This document shows, one piece after another, positions 9,444 to 18,411 of a DNA stretch of 64,000 nucleotides; within the stretch, counting starts at the first letter, position 1; each line of letters starts with the position of its first letter. A program made the translations under genes and the position numbers. Source of the DNA: Clostridium sp. DL-VIII (GTDB taxonomy: Bacteria; Bacillota; Clostridia; Clostridiales; Clostridiaceae); NCBI RefSeq assembly GCF_000230835.1, contig NZ_CM001240.1, positions 3,855,779-3,919,778 on the forward strand, read 5' to 3'. The notes under the pieces were generated by a model that saw only the letters and a program-made list of their open reading frames with translations, made no database searches and had not been told where the DNA came from.

Positions 9444-10199
9444 ATGGTAAAAATAGTATTAAACGGTTGCTCAGGAAAAATGGGTAAGATGATTACTGAA
9501 TGTGCTTTAAAATTTAAAGGATTAGAAATAATTGCAGGAATTGATAAATTTCCTAGCATAGCTCCATATCCTATTTTTGAGACTGTACAGGATCTCGATA
9601 TGGATTATGATGTCTTATTAGATTTTTCAAGAGCTGATGCTCTTAATAGTCTAATAGAATTAACAGAGAAAACTAACAAACCATTAGTAATATGTTCAAC
9701 AGGGTTTACTCAAGAAGATTTAGCTTTAATAGACGAAAAAAGTAAAACATTAAAGCTATTTAGATCAGCTAACATGTCTCTTGGTATTAATTTAATCAAT
9801 TCTCTTTTAAAAAAAGTTGCTCCTCTACTTTATGGTAACTATGATATAGAAATTATAGAAAAGCATCATAACCAAAAAGTTGATGCACCTAGTGGTACTG
9901 CAATATTACTTGCTGATACTATAAAAAATTCTTTAGAAGATACAACAAAGTATGTATATGGAAGAGAAGGAAATTCTAAAAGAGAGCAAAACGAAATCGG
10001 TATTCATGCAATTAGAGGCGGCTCTATTGTAGGTGATCATGATGTTATCTTTGCTGGAACTGGTGAAGTGATAGAATTAACTCACAAAGCTATCTCAAGA
10101 GAAGTTTTTGCAGTTGGTGCTCTAAAAGCATGTGAATATATGGCTACTGTAACTAAGTCTGGTTTATACGATATGAATGATGTTATAGGTCTTGAATAG
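9444..10199 (+). CDS. dapB: 4-hydroxy-tetrahydrodipicolinate reductase
   Basis: NAD(P)H-dependent reductase making tetrahydrodipicolinate. 251 aa from the ATG at 9444, chosen because AAGGTGAT lies at good spacing; an in-frame GTG at 9435 is part of that site. The N-terminal [17 protein letters not shown] nucleotide-binding loop reads [10 protein letters not shown]. The conserved catalytic and substrate block is [18 protein letters not shown], with the later [12 protein letters not shown] motif. It is the last gene of the operon and is followed by an intrinsic terminator at 10291-10332. Confidence 0.97.
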   Translation: MVKIVLNGCSGKMGKMITECALKFKGLEIIAGIDKFPSIAPYPIFETVQDLDMDYDVLLDFSRADALNSLIELTEKTNKPLVICSTGFTQEDLALIDEKSKTLKLFRSANMSLGINLINSLLKKVAPLLYGNYDIEIIEKHHNQKVDAPSGTAILLADTIKNSLEDTTKYVYGREGNSKREQNEIGIHAIRGGSIVGDHDVIFAGTGEVIELTHKAISREVFAVGALKACEYMATVTKSGLYDMNDVIGLE

Positions 10200-10290
10200 T
10201 TAATTATGATTGCTCACATTAATTAGAACTTTACACAGGATATGAAAAATATTTATTTCTATAAATACTTTTATGAAAACTTATGAACAG

Positions 10291-10332
10291 AAATTAAGCT
10301 GATCAAATATAACTTGATCAGCTTAATTTTTA
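10291..10332 (+). terminator. Intrinsic terminator of asd-dapA-dapB
   Basis: Perfect hairpin of AATTAAGCTGATCAA with TTGATCAGCTTAATT around a short loop, followed by TTTTT. It ends the plus-strand operon. On the minus strand it could also serve ppnP, which ends at 10360. Confidence 0.9.
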
Positions 10333-10359
10333 TATGGAGTTATATATTTAACTTGTAAA

Positions 10360-10677
10360 TTATTCTTTAATATAAGAACAGCAATAATCCGCTACTTCTT
10401 TTACAATTAAATTAAATTTAGAACTTGCAGGGACAGTAAAATTCTCCCCTTCACTATATGTAATAAACTTATCACTTCCTGGTAGTTTTACATCCATTGA
10501 ACCTCCAAGAATCTCCATTACTTCTTTATCACCTGTGCCAAATTCATAATCACCTGGTAACATTATACCTAAAGTTTTTCGTTCTCCATCTTCAAATATA
10601 ATAGTTCTACTTGTAACTTTTCCATCAAAATATACATTTGCTTTTTTTACTGCTGTAACATTTTTAAATTCTTTCAT
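10360..10677 (-). CDS. ppnP: Pyrimidine/purine nucleoside phosphorylase (PpnP, YaiE/DUF1255)
   Basis: 105-aa cupin-fold enzyme of the PpnP family, which phosphorolyses several nucleosides. Family signatures are present: [34 protein letters not shown] and a final [11 protein letters not shown] block. Length and start agree with the family, and GGGGGC lies upstream of the ATG. It is a single gene on the minus strand inserted between plus-strand dap genes. The context gives no further functional hint. Confidence 0.93.
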   Translation of the reverse strand: MKEFKNVTAVKKANVYFDGKVTSRTIIFEDGERKTLGIMLPGDYEFGTGDKEVMEILGGSMDVKLPGSDKFITYSEGENFTVPASSKFNLIVKEVADYCCSYIKE

Positions 10678-10805
10678 TATATTGCCCCCTTATTTGTAAC
10701 ATTATTTATATTAAAGTATCTATATTTAAGTTAGAATTTCTTTATTAGCCTTTGAACATAGATACTCTAATTTTTTGTATTATGATTATTTATTGCCTAA
10801 TCACC

Positions 10806-12080
10806 TTACTTTTCTGACAAAAGCTTATTAATACTTACTATTTGTATGCAAGTGCAGAGTATCTCCATTGCCTTTTTAAGTTCAGTAGCAGATGGAAATG
10901 ATGGTGCAATACGAATATTTCTATCTCTTGGATCGTTGCCATATGGATAGGTAGCTCCTGCAGGTGTTATTATTACTCCAGCCTCAGCTGTCATTTTAAC
11001 TACTTCCTTAGCACAGCCATCAAGAGTATTTAGGCTAATAAAGTATCCTCCATTAGGCTTATTCCACCAAGCAATATCCTTTCCATCTAGCTCAGAACTA
11101 AGGGTATCTAGAACAGCTAAAAATTTAGGCTCAAGAATCTCAGCATGTTTTTTCATATGTGCTTCAATGTTGCACATATCTTTCAAGAACTTTACATGAC
11201 GAAGCTGATTCATTTTATCAGGACCTATCATTTGAACAGATAATTGTTCTTTAATCTTAACTATATTTGCTTTACTTGCTGCCAAGGCCGCAACCCCTGA
11301 ACCTGGTAAAGTTACCTTTGAGGTTGAAACATAAATAAATACTCTGTCTTCATTTCCTGCTTCTTTGCAAGCTGTAAGTATATTTTTAAGTTTATCGCCC
11401 TTGCCAAAAAGATTATGTATTGCATATGCATTATCCCAAATTATTCTAAAATCCTTCGCCTTAGTTTTCATTTTAGCAAGTCTATCAACAATATGATCTG
11501 AATATGTAATTCCATCTGGATTGCTATATTTTGGTACGCACATAATTCCTTTTATAGCTTCGTCACTACCTGCAAGTTTTTCAATAGTTTCTATATCTGG
11601 TCCATCAGAATTCATAGCTACAGAAATCATTTCTATGCCAAAAAATTCACATATAGCAAAATGTCTATCATATCCTGGGCTTGGGCATAAAAATTTAACT
11701 TTAGGAAGTTTTCCCCATGGAGTTTCACTACCTAATACCCCAAAAGACATTGCACGTGCAATTGTATCATATATCATATTAAGTGCTGAATTTCCGCCTA
11801 CAATAACTTCATTTAAATCAACACCAATAATTTCTGCAAAAAGTTTTTTTGCATCTAAAATGCCATCAAGACCCCCATAATTTCGACAGTCTACTCCATC
11901 AGAACTCGTATATTCTTGAATATCCAACATCTTCATTGATAAATCCAATTGTTCTTTGCACGGTTTACCACGTGACATATCATATTTAAGCTTCATATTT
12001 TTAAAAGATTCATATTTTTTTAAAAGTATCTCCCTATTTTCCTCCAATTCTTTTGTCTTCATTTCAGTAACTTTTACCAT
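10806..12080 (-). CDS. Class Ic aspartate aminotransferase-like PLP enzyme
   Basis: 424-aa fold-type I PLP enzyme of the MocR-like/AspAT Ic subgroup, recognised by MSRGKPCKEQLDLS near residue 40, RNYGGLDGI, the PLP-contact region CPSPGYDRHFAICEFFG, NPDGITYSD, and WDNAYAIHNL. The PLP-lysine region reads VSTSKVTLPGSGVAAL. It likely transaminates aspartate or glutamate. It begins 16 bp downstream of the patA-like gene and probably forms an operon with it. The C-terminal RIAPSFP contains the substrate arginine. Confidence 0.9.
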   Translation of the reverse strand: MVKVTEMKTKELEENREILLKKYESFKNMKLKYDMSRGKPCKEQLDLSMKMLDIQEYTSSDGVDCRNYGGLDGILDAKKLFAEIIGVDLNEVIVGGNSALNMIYDTIARAMSFGVLGSETPWGKLPKVKFLCPSPGYDRHFAICEFFGIEMISVAMNSDGPDIETIEKLAGSDEAIKGIMCVPKYSNPDGITYSDHIVDRLAKMKTKAKDFRIIWDNAYAIHNLFGKGDKLKNILTACKEAGNEDRVFIYVSTSKVTLPGSGVAALAASKANIVKIKEQLSVQMIGPDKMNQLRHVKFLKDMCNIEAHMKKHAEILEPKFLAVLDTLSSELDGKDIAWWNKPNGGYFISLNTLDGCAKEVVKMTAEAGVIITPAGATYPYGNDPRDRNIRIAPSFPSATELKKAMEILCTCIQIVSINKLLSEK

Positions 12081-12096
12081 TAGTTATAGCCCCCTG

Positions 12097-13242
12097 TTAA
12101 TTGTTAAAATTATTTATTAAAAAGCTTTCAATTCTATCAAAGGCTTCCTTTAGAACTTCATCGCTATAACAATATGATATTCTCATATAGCCTTCTCCGA
12201 GAGCTCCAAATGCTGTTCCTGGAACACAAGCAACCTTTCCTTCATTTAATAATTTCTCACAAAATTCTTCTGAAGGTAGATTGAACTTTTTAATAGATGG
12301 AAATATATAAAATGCTCCCTTTGGCTCAGCAACTTCTATATTTAATTTTTTTAATCTATCCATACAATAATTTTTTCTTCTTTCAAAACTTTTTCTCATA
12401 TCTTCAACATCGTTTAATGAATTTTTAAGCCCCTCAAGAGCACCATATTGAGCTATTGAAGGTGCACAGGATACTCCATACTGATGAACTTTCATTATTT
12501 CCTTCATATACTTATCTGAACATGCTACATAGCCAATTCTAAGTCCTGTCATGGAAAACATTTTTGAAAATCCGCTTACATAAATAATTTTATCTTTTAT
12601 TTCATCTACTTGAGCTACTGAATAATACTCGTCAAAAATTATTGATGCATACATATCATCAGTTACGACTATTATGTCTTTTTCTTTAATTATTGCAGCA
12701 AGTTCATCTCTCTGTTTCTTAGATAAAATTGCACCTGTAGGATTTGAAGGAAACGATAATACCAATACTTTTATATCATCTTCATTATTTAATTTTTCTT
12801 TTATGGCATCTATATTTAATGTAAAATCTTCATTTAATGAATAGGTTACAACCTCTGCATCTATCATGATTGAAATATTTTCATAAGCAGGATATGCTGG
12901 ACCAGGAAGTAAGATCTTTTCGCCTGAATTCATAAGCGAAAATAAAACTGAATATAACCCTTCACTTCCACCAACTGTTATACATACTTCATCTTTATTA
13001 TAATTTATATTAAAATTTTTTAAATACTTACAAATTTCTTCCCTTAGTTCATCTATACCTGCATTGGATGTATAAACAGTTTTATTACTTTTTACAGCAT
13101 TAACCATTGCTTCTGAAACATTTGCAGGTACTGGAAAATCTGGCTGTCCAATAGTTAAAGAAATTGCCCCCTCTACTTTCTTAACTTTTTCAGCAAATCT
13201 TCTAATTCCTGAAATTTGAATTTTTTGCACTTGTCTATTCAT
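12097..13242 (-). CDS. patA: Aminotransferase, probable N-acetyl-diaminopimelate aminotransferase
   Basis: 381-aa class I/II aminotransferase. It has SLTIGQPDFPVP, GGSEGLYSVLFSL (phosphate loop), SFPSNPTGAIL, VTDDMYASIIF and the PLP-lysine motif YVSGFSKMFSMTGLRIGY. The C-terminal arginine is in MRISYCYS. The closest Firmicute relatives are PatA-type enzymes. Placement next to dapH and dapAB, in a pathway that uses the acetylated branch, supports N-acetyl-LL-diaminopimelate as substrate, but this is inferred. A 129-bp inverted repeat lies immediately upstream. Confidence 0.85.
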   Translation of the reverse strand: MNRQVQKIQISGIRRFAEKVKKVEGAISLTIGQPDFPVPANVSEAMVNAVKSNKTVYTSNAGIDELREEICKYLKNFNINYNKDEVCITVGGSEGLYSVLFSLMNSGEKILLPGPAYPAYENISIMIDAEVVTYSLNEDFTLNIDAIKEKLNNEDDIKVLVLSFPSNPTGAILSKKQRDELAAIIKEKDIIVVTDDMYASIIFDEYYSVAQVDEIKDKIIYVSGFSKMFSMTGLRIGYVACSDKYMKEIMKVHQYGVSCAPSIAQYGALEGLKNSLNDVEDMRKSFERRKNYCMDRLKKLNIEVAEPKGAFYIFPSIKKFNLPSEEFCEKLLNEGKVACVPGTAFGALGEGYMRISYCYSDEVLKEAFDRIESFLINNFNN

Positions 13243-13264
13243 TCTAATGTGCCCCCTTTAATTT

Positions 13265-13393
13265 AGTGATAAGCTATGAGTTATAAGTGAAAAATTTAGG
13301 AGGAAAAGCCGCTGGCTTTTCATAAATAAAAGTGTTCTTGGAAACTGCTTTTCTAAAATCTTTTCTTTGATCTTAATTCATAGCTTGTCACTT
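13265..13393. repeat. Long imperfect inverted repeat upstream of patA
   Basis: The arms AGTGATAAGCTATGAGTTA and its near-complement (TAATTCATAGCTTGTCACT) pair over about 20 bp with few mismatches, enclosing about 85 bp. That interior has a small hairpin (AAAAGCC/GGCTTTT). It resembles a non-coding palindromic genomic element. Only one copy lies in the window. It separates the divergent patA and dapH genes. Confidence 0.7.
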
Positions 13394-13564
13394 TTAACTT
13401 ATTATGTCGCATATAATCACTATACAGCATAACATAAACCTATTTTACAATATTACCAAGGCTTATTCAAACTATTTATACTTTTTTTGCACCTTCCTCT
13501 TTTAATTGGGTTCAATCTTTATTATAATAAATTTGATTGCAAAAATAATAGAAGAGGTGATTTA

Positions 13565-14275
13565 ATGTCATATAATTTAACAGATCCTTATGAAATTGCA
13601 AGATTTATTAAGGAATCAAAAAAATCCACTCCAGTAAAAGTTTATATAAATGGAGATTTAAGTGAAGCTGACATGAATGATGTAGAATGGTATGGTTCTA
13701 ACGGATTTTATATACTAATGGGGGAATCTGATTCTATTACTAAAATAGTTTTAGATAATAAACATCTTATTAAGCACTTTAGAATAGAAAATGATAGAAG
13801 AAATTCAGCTATTCCTATGCTTGATTTACTTGAAGTAGATGCTAGAATTGAGCCTGGTGCTGTTATAAGAGATAAGGTTACTATTGGTAAGAATGCTGTA
13901 ATTATGATGGGTGCTGTAATAAACATCGGTGCTGAAATTGGTGACGGAACTATGGTTGATATGAATGCTGTAGTTGGAGCTCGTGGTCAGCTAGGTAAAA
14001 ATGTTCATTTAGGGGCTGGTGCTGTTGTTGCTGGCGTTTTAGAACCACCAAGTAAAGAACCTTGTAAAATTGGTGACAATGCATTAATTGGCGCTAATTC
14101 TGTAATTCTTGAAGGTGTTCAAGTAGGCGCTGGTAGTGTTGTTGCTGCTGGATCTGTTGTAACTGAAGATGTTCCTGCAAATGTTGTTGTTGCTGGTTCA
14201 CCTGCAAAAATCGTCAAAAACGTAGATGATAAAACAAAAGATAAAACTCAAATTTTAGAAGATTTAAGAAAATAA
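13565..14275 (+). CDS. dapH: Tetrahydrodipicolinate N-acetyltransferase
   Basis: Acetylates tetrahydrodipicolinate, defining the N-acetyl branch of diaminopimelate synthesis. 236 aa from the ATG at 13565, preceded by GAAGAGGTGAT; the longer frame to 13487 has no RBS. The N-terminal DapH domain (about 1-85) is followed by a left-handed beta-helix of isoleucine/valine hexapeptide repeats (about 88-215, such as [18 protein letters not shown]). Its conserved loop [16 protein letters not shown] is typical of DapH. Terminated at 14353-14396. Confidence 0.95.
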   Translation: MSYNLTDPYEIARFIKESKKSTPVKVYINGDLSEADMNDVEWYGSNGFYILMGESDSITKIVLDNKHLIKHFRIENDRRNSAIPMLDLLEVDARIEPGAVIRDKVTIGKNAVIMMGAVINIGAEIGDGTMVDMNAVVGARGQLGKNVHLGAGAVVAGVLEPPSKEPCKIGDNALIGANSVILEGVQVGAGSVVAAGSVVTEDVPANVVVAGSPAKIVKNVDDKTKDKTQILEDLRK

Positions 14276-14352
14276 CTTTTTTACTTATTCTTACATAATC
14301 TAATTGTAACAGTATACACTAATATATTAGTAATATGATTTTATTTCCAAAA

Positions 14353-14396
14353 CAAAGGGTTTCAATAAATACAAAATTTATTGAAACCTTTTCTTT
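14353..14396. terminator. Bidirectional intrinsic terminator between dapH and ssb-like gene
   Basis: Stem AAAGGGTTTCAATAAAT with ATTTATTGAAACCTTTT around a 5-base loop, followed by CTTT on the plus strand and T-rich sequence on the minus strand. It can serve both converging genes. Confidence 0.85.
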
Positions 14397-14435
14397 AAAT
14401 GCAAAATTATGTGCTACATATCTTATAATATTAAT

Positions 14436-15086
14436 TTATACTGCTCCTTCTTCTCCAGAAATTTCTTCTTTATGAGCTCTTTCCATCTTTGAGATAGAAA
14501 CTTCATAAGCAACCTTTTTTACAACTTCACTGTCTGAGACTTTTTTTTGATATTCCCTGCTTTGAAGCCTTCCCCAAACTTTAATATTATCACCCACGCT
14601 TAATGTTTGACAAAATCTTGAATTTCTTCCCCATGCAATAGTTGGAATATAATCCGATTTATTATATGCTCTATTTACAGCAAGCAACACATCAGCAATC
14701 TCTCTTCCAAAAGGTGTTGTTCTATAAATTGGCTCCTTACAGATGTACCCATCTAAAAATATTTCATTAGGATTCTTACTTCTTTCTATACATGGTTCAA
14801 TATTCCTTGCAAAAACAGTTAATATAAGCTTATTAGATCCGTCTATAAATTTGTTGTATGATCTAAGCTGACCTTCTACAATTATTTCTACTCCCATATC
14901 CAGCTTAATATCGTTTAGCAGTCTTTCTGAAACAGTAATGTTTAGTGTATCTACTGAATCACTTAATCTCATTACATCCAAATCAAAAGTATAGAACCCC
15001 TCCCCATACATTTCATGACTAAACTCTAATCCAGATGTCACTTTACCTTCAAGGTAAATCTTGTTATTTAGCATTAAATTATCCAT
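14436..15086 (-). CDS. Two-domain single-stranded DNA-binding protein
   Basis: 216-aa protein with two consecutive OB-fold/SSB-type domains (about 8-105 and 112-205). The first contains IYLEGKVTSGLEFSHEMYGEGF. The second contains EIFLDGYICKEPIYRTTPFGREIADVLL-type SSB motifs and IPTIAWGRNSRFC. It lacks the acidic DDDIPF-like tail of housekeeping SSB; the tail is EISGEEGAV. The start at 15086 is chosen by AGAGAGGG seven bases upstream. The role is probably specialised ssDNA binding in clostridia. Single gene. Confidence 0.82.
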   Translation of the reverse strand: MDNLMLNNKIYLEGKVTSGLEFSHEMYGEGFYTFDLDVMRLSDSVDTLNITVSERLLNDIKLDMGVEIIVEGQLRSYNKFIDGSNKLILTVFARNIEPCIERSKNPNEIFLDGYICKEPIYRTTPFGREIADVLLAVNRAYNKSDYIPTIAWGRNSRFCQTLSVGDNIKVWGRLQSREYQKKVSDSEVVKKVAYEVSISKMERAHKEEISGEEGAV

Positions 15087-15288
15087 TGTTATCCCTCTCT
15101 CCATCGGAAATTATTTTATTTTGTGAAATATATGCTCCCACTAGCATATATTACCATTATAATACAAAAGTTAGTTTCTTTTCAATAAATATTAATTAAT
15201 TTTATCCACTAACCAGCTTTCACTATCAAATTGACATCTGAAGATATTAATTAATGTCACTAGGTTACCAGAAAACATCAATTAAGAT

Positions 15289-16062
15289 TCAGCTTGCTGG
15301 ATCAAGCTTTACTTTATGTTGAATGCCTTGATTGTCTACGTTATAATCATTAAAATATATCATCTCACCTACTGTTTTAAAGCTATATCCTTTATCTTTT
15401 AATTCTTTTATAATTCTTTCTAAATTAGCTGGAGTATTTTTGGCATTATGAAATAGAATAATAGATCCCGGTTTAACATTTTTCATGACCCTATTATATT
15501 CTGTTTCTGCTGATCCCTCCTTCCAATCAACAGAATCAACATTCCATTGAATGGCCATATATCCTAGATTCCTCACCTTTGAAAATGCATCTTTATTATA
15601 ATCTCCACTTGGAAATCTAAATAATTTTGGTCTTTCTCCTGTATATTTTTCAATAGTATCGTTGGTCTTTTCTATCTCTTCTTTCATTCTAGCTAGTCCT
15701 ATTTTCGTAAAACTAGGATGCTTGTAGCTGTGATTTCCGATTTCATGGCCTCCTTCCTTTATCGCCTTTAATTTATTCACATTATCTTCACTATAATTTA
15801 CCCAGCCTCCCATAATGAAGAATGTTCCTTTTACATTATATTTATCCAATATTCTTAATATTACATCTAAATTATCTTTCTCTACCCAATTTACATCAAA
15901 AGTTAAGCTTACTACTTTATCTGTAGTATCAACACAATATATTGGTTCTTCCTCATGAATATTACCCAAAGCCTGAACGCTTTTACTAATTCCAATAGAT
16001 ATGAAGATTAGAAACATAATTAAAAATATATCTATTCCTATTCTCTTTTTTCTCCACGACAC
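15289..16062 (-). CDS. PdaB-like polysaccharide deacetylase, membrane anchored
   Basis: 257-aa NodB-domain protein (carbohydrate esterase 4). A single N-terminal helix (about 9-31) anchors or exports it. The metal motifs read SLTFDVNW, where the usual second aspartate of TFDDG is replaced as in the PdaB group, and HSYKHPS with both histidines. The arginine segment LFRFPSGDYN and the final SIILFHN are present. PdaB-type proteins act in spore cortex maintenance, which fits the organism. The altered first motif makes catalytic activity uncertain. Confidence 0.88.
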   Translation of the reverse strand: MSWRKKRIGIDIFLIMFLIFISIGISKSVQALGNIHEEEPIYCVDTTDKVVSLTFDVNWVEKDNLDVILRILDKYNVKGTFFIMGGWVNYSEDNVNKLKAIKEGGHEIGNHSYKHPSFTKIGLARMKEEIEKTNDTIEKYTGERPKLFRFPSGDYNKDAFSKVRNLGYMAIQWNVDSVDWKEGSAETEYNRVMKNVKPGSIILFHNAKNTPANLERIIKELKDKGYSFKTVGEMIYFNDYNVDNQGIQHKVKLDPAS

Positions 16063-16118
16063 CTTTAAAATGCTCCTTTAAATTTCTAATTTCTTACTTT
16101 ACTATATTCATTACATAT

Positions 16119-16322
16119 TTATTTATGCACAAGAGAGATAACTTTAAATTATAGCTTTTAAAAATAACTTATATCAGATATCTGAATCAATGCCGCAATT
16201 ACCAATTTATATAAGTAATTAAGATATTTATCTAAATACTGGAACAACTATTTCAATCTTTTGAAACGTAATAGTGAAAATATGATGGCAGATTAACTTG
16301 TTATTTTTTTCATTGTGACTTA
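16119..16322. repeat. Possible degenerate copy of the MITE-like element
   Basis: The right end AACTTGTTATTTTTTTCATT continuing GTGACTTA matches the right terminus of the element at 7081-7243 with about 5 differences in 31 bases. A weak left end (TTATGCACAAGAGAGATAAC) occurs about 170 bp before it. The internal sequence is not clearly alignable. It lies about 40 bp upstream of the DUF4364 start codon. Confidence 0.35.
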
Positions 16323-16359
16323 TAATATAATAAGATTTTCATTAATTATGGAGGTTATT

Positions 16360-16884
16360 ATGTACGAAAACTCATCTGAATTAGCAGAAAATAAATTATT
16401 AATGTTATATGTATTAAAATCAATAAAAAAACCTATATCGAATACTCAGCTTACTGAAATAATTCTTGAAAATAACTTTATAAATTATTTTACGCTGCAG
16501 CAATATTTATCAGAACTAGAAGAATCTAAGTTTGTTGAATATCACGATATTAACGATAAGAAATTGCTCAGATTAACAGAAAAAGGAGATAATGTCCTTT
16601 CTTTGTTTAAAGAAAGAATATCCCCTTCTAAGTTATCTTCTACAAATGAATATATTAAAGAAAAGATTGAATCTATAAAAAAAGAATTGACTATTCATGC
16701 TGATTATACTCTTGGACAAACTGATAGCTTTATAGTCGACCTTAAGGCAATTGAAGATGATGCTCTGCTTATGGAGCTAAAACTATCAGTTCCATCAAAG
16801 AGCCAAGCCACTTCAATTTGCAGTAAGTGGAAAGAAAATCCTTCAGAAATATACAATAATATAATTAATTTATTAATTAAATAA
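16360..16884 (+). CDS. DUF4364 family winged-helix-like protein
   Basis: 174-aa Firmicute protein of the DUF4364 family. The N-terminal half reads like a PadR/winged-helix module (KLLMLYVLKSIKKPISNTQLTEIIL...LRLTEKGDNVLSLF). The C-terminal half contains the conserved YTLGQTDSFIVDLKAIEDD block. It is a probable transcription regulator of unknown target. The ATG at 16360 has GGAGG six bases upstream. Its 3' end overlaps that of the convergent beta-propeller gene by 8 bp. Confidence 0.85.
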   Translation: MYENSSELAENKLLMLYVLKSIKKPISNTQLTEIILENNFINYFTLQQYLSELEESKFVEYHDINDKKLLRLTEKGDNVLSLFKERISPSKLSSTNEYIKEKIESIKKELTIHADYTLGQTDSFIVDLKAIEDDALLMELKLSVPSKSQATSICSKWKENPSEIYNNIINLLIK

Positions 16885-17776
16885 TTATATTATTATCAAC
16901 TAAAGTCATACTATTAGGTTCCGAACCTATTGATATGGCTTTTATTTTTTTATCTCTAATATTTATAATCTTTAGCAATCCATTTAAATAATCTCCTACA
17001 AATAGATTTTCATTCGCCTTAACTATTCCTTTGGGCATGCCACCTATTTCGAATTTATCAATTTCCTTAAGTTCAGATAAACTTATAATACTTACTGTTC
17101 CGTCACATAAATTTGAAACATATAAATAATTTACTTCTTGAAACAAATCTACAGGACAATATCCAACTGTTATTTTATCAATCAGTTCCAAAGCTCCTAA
17201 TTCTATAATCCCTATACTTCCTTTTTTATCTTGACCAAGATAACTCATGCAAACATATAGGTAATCATTATTTTCTGAAACTATCATTTTTATAGGCATA
17301 CTTTCTACTCTAATTCTCTTTATCTCCTTGTTATTCATATAGTCAATTACCGATATACTGTCGTCCACCATATTGCTTATAAATAAAAGATTTTTTTCCT
17401 TTAGTAAGGTTATATTATGAGGAAACCTGCCTGTTGGGATTTCAAAATTAATTCTTTCATTTATTAAATCATATATTATAAGTGAATTAGATTCACCACA
17501 TAAAACATATACTATATCATCATTCGCAATTATATCGTTTGGATGTGCACCAATATATACATTATCTTCTTCTCTAAAATTGTTATAATTTATAAGAGAA
17601 ATACTATTATTATAATTATTAGCTACTAAAATTTTACCTTTGTACAATGATAATCCATGGGGACCAAATGGACTTTCACCAATAGATAAAGCTAAACTTT
17701 CAATCTTTAGACTTTCAGTATTTATTTTCTTCAAACTATCTGAACCGGTATTGCATAAAATAATATAACTCACCAC
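16877..17776 (-). CDS. YVTN-type beta-propeller protein
   Basis: 299-aa protein built of about seven repeats of the YncE/YVTN type, with blades such as GAHPNDIIANDDIVYVLCG, GRFPHNITLLKEKNLLFISN and GSEPNSMTLVDNN. There is no signal peptide or transmembrane helix, so it is probably cytoplasmic, unlike most YncE proteins. No catalytic residues are evident; such propellers bind proteins or small ligands. Start GTG with GGGGG upstream; two GTG codons in tandem make the exact start ambiguous by one codon. Confidence 0.85.
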   Translation of the reverse strand: MVSYIILCNTGSDSLKKINTESLKIESLALSIGESPFGPHGLSLYKGKILVANNYNNSISLINYNNFREEDNVYIGAHPNDIIANDDIVYVLCGESNSLIIYDLINERINFEIPTGRFPHNITLLKEKNLLFISNMVDDSISVIDYMNNKEIKRIRVESMPIKMIVSENNDYLYVCMSYLGQDKKGSIGIIELGALELIDKITVGYCPVDLFQEVNYLYVSNLCDGTVSIISLSELKEIDKFEIGGMPKGIVKANENLFVGDYLNGLLKIINIRDKKIKAISIGSEPNSMTLVDNNIII

Positions 17777-18027
17777 ATTTCCCCCTTTAGATAATCATTC
17801 TACTAACTATAATATATTCCGAAACTATATTATTGGCACAAATTATTAGACGTCTTATCTTTATTTCTTGACAGATTTCTTGTATAATTAAAGGAAGTCG
17901 ACATGCATTAACAATTAATAAATAATAAATATTTCACATTAATTTACTAATTGAAAAACATATTTATTTCTTTAATGTATGATGAATCATATTTTTAAAG
18001 TATTTTAATTTAAGGAGAGTGTTTAGA

Positions 18028-18285
18028 ATGTTTTCATATAAAACATCTGGAGTTTGTTCATCAACAATAAATATTGAAATCAACAATAATATTGTTGAAA
18101 ATGTAGAATTTATAGGAGGATGCGCCGGTAATCTTCTAGGTATTGGCCAACTAGTAAAAGGTATGACTGTTGATGCTGTTATCGCAAAATTAGAAGGTAT
18201 AGATTGTAGAAGCAAAGGAACATCATGTCCTGACCAACTTTCTAAAGCCTTACTAACTTGGAAAAAAGAAAACGCATCTGCATAA
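18028..18285 (+). CDS. TSCPD domain protein (TIGR03905 type)
   Basis: 85-aa protein matching the small stand-alone TSCPD family. Key features are YKTSGVCSSTINIEI at the N-terminus, GGCAGNLLGIGQLVKGM, and the C-terminal CRSKGTSCPDQL. The conserved cysteines suggest metal or iron-sulfur binding, as in the related C-terminal domain of class II ribonucleotide reductases, but the function is unproven. ATG at 18028 with AAGGAGAG upstream. It is monocistronic, with a terminator at 18289-18320. Confidence 0.9.
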   Translation: MFSYKTSGVCSSTINIEINNNIVENVEFIGGCAGNLLGIGQLVKGMTVDAVIAKLEGIDCRSKGTSCPDQLSKALLTWKKENASA

Positions 18286-18288
18286 TAT

Positions 18289-18320
18289 AGATGTCCAACT
18301 TTAAAGTTGGACATCTATTT
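18289..18320 (+). terminator. Intrinsic terminator of the TSCPD gene
   Basis: Perfect stem AGATGTCCAACTT with AAGTTGGACATCT, then ATTTCTTT. It directly precedes the truncated repeat at 18324. Confidence 0.92.
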
Positions 18321-18323
18321 CTT

Positions 18324-18411
18324 TAGGCACATAAAAATAAATAGCAAGTCCAAAGCTGCCATATATTTTTTTATCAGGCAATGGACTTGTTATTTATTTG
18401 ATTATGCATTA
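18324..18411. repeat. MITE-like element, internally deleted copy 3
   Basis: 88-bp copy with both termini (TAGGCACATAAAAATAAATA on the left, GGACTTGTTATTTATTTGAT on the right), but the central arms seen in the 161- and 163-bp copies are missing. The last three bases of the right end (TTA at 18409-18411) form the TAA stop codon of the HIRAN-domain gene on the minus strand. Confidence 0.85.
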
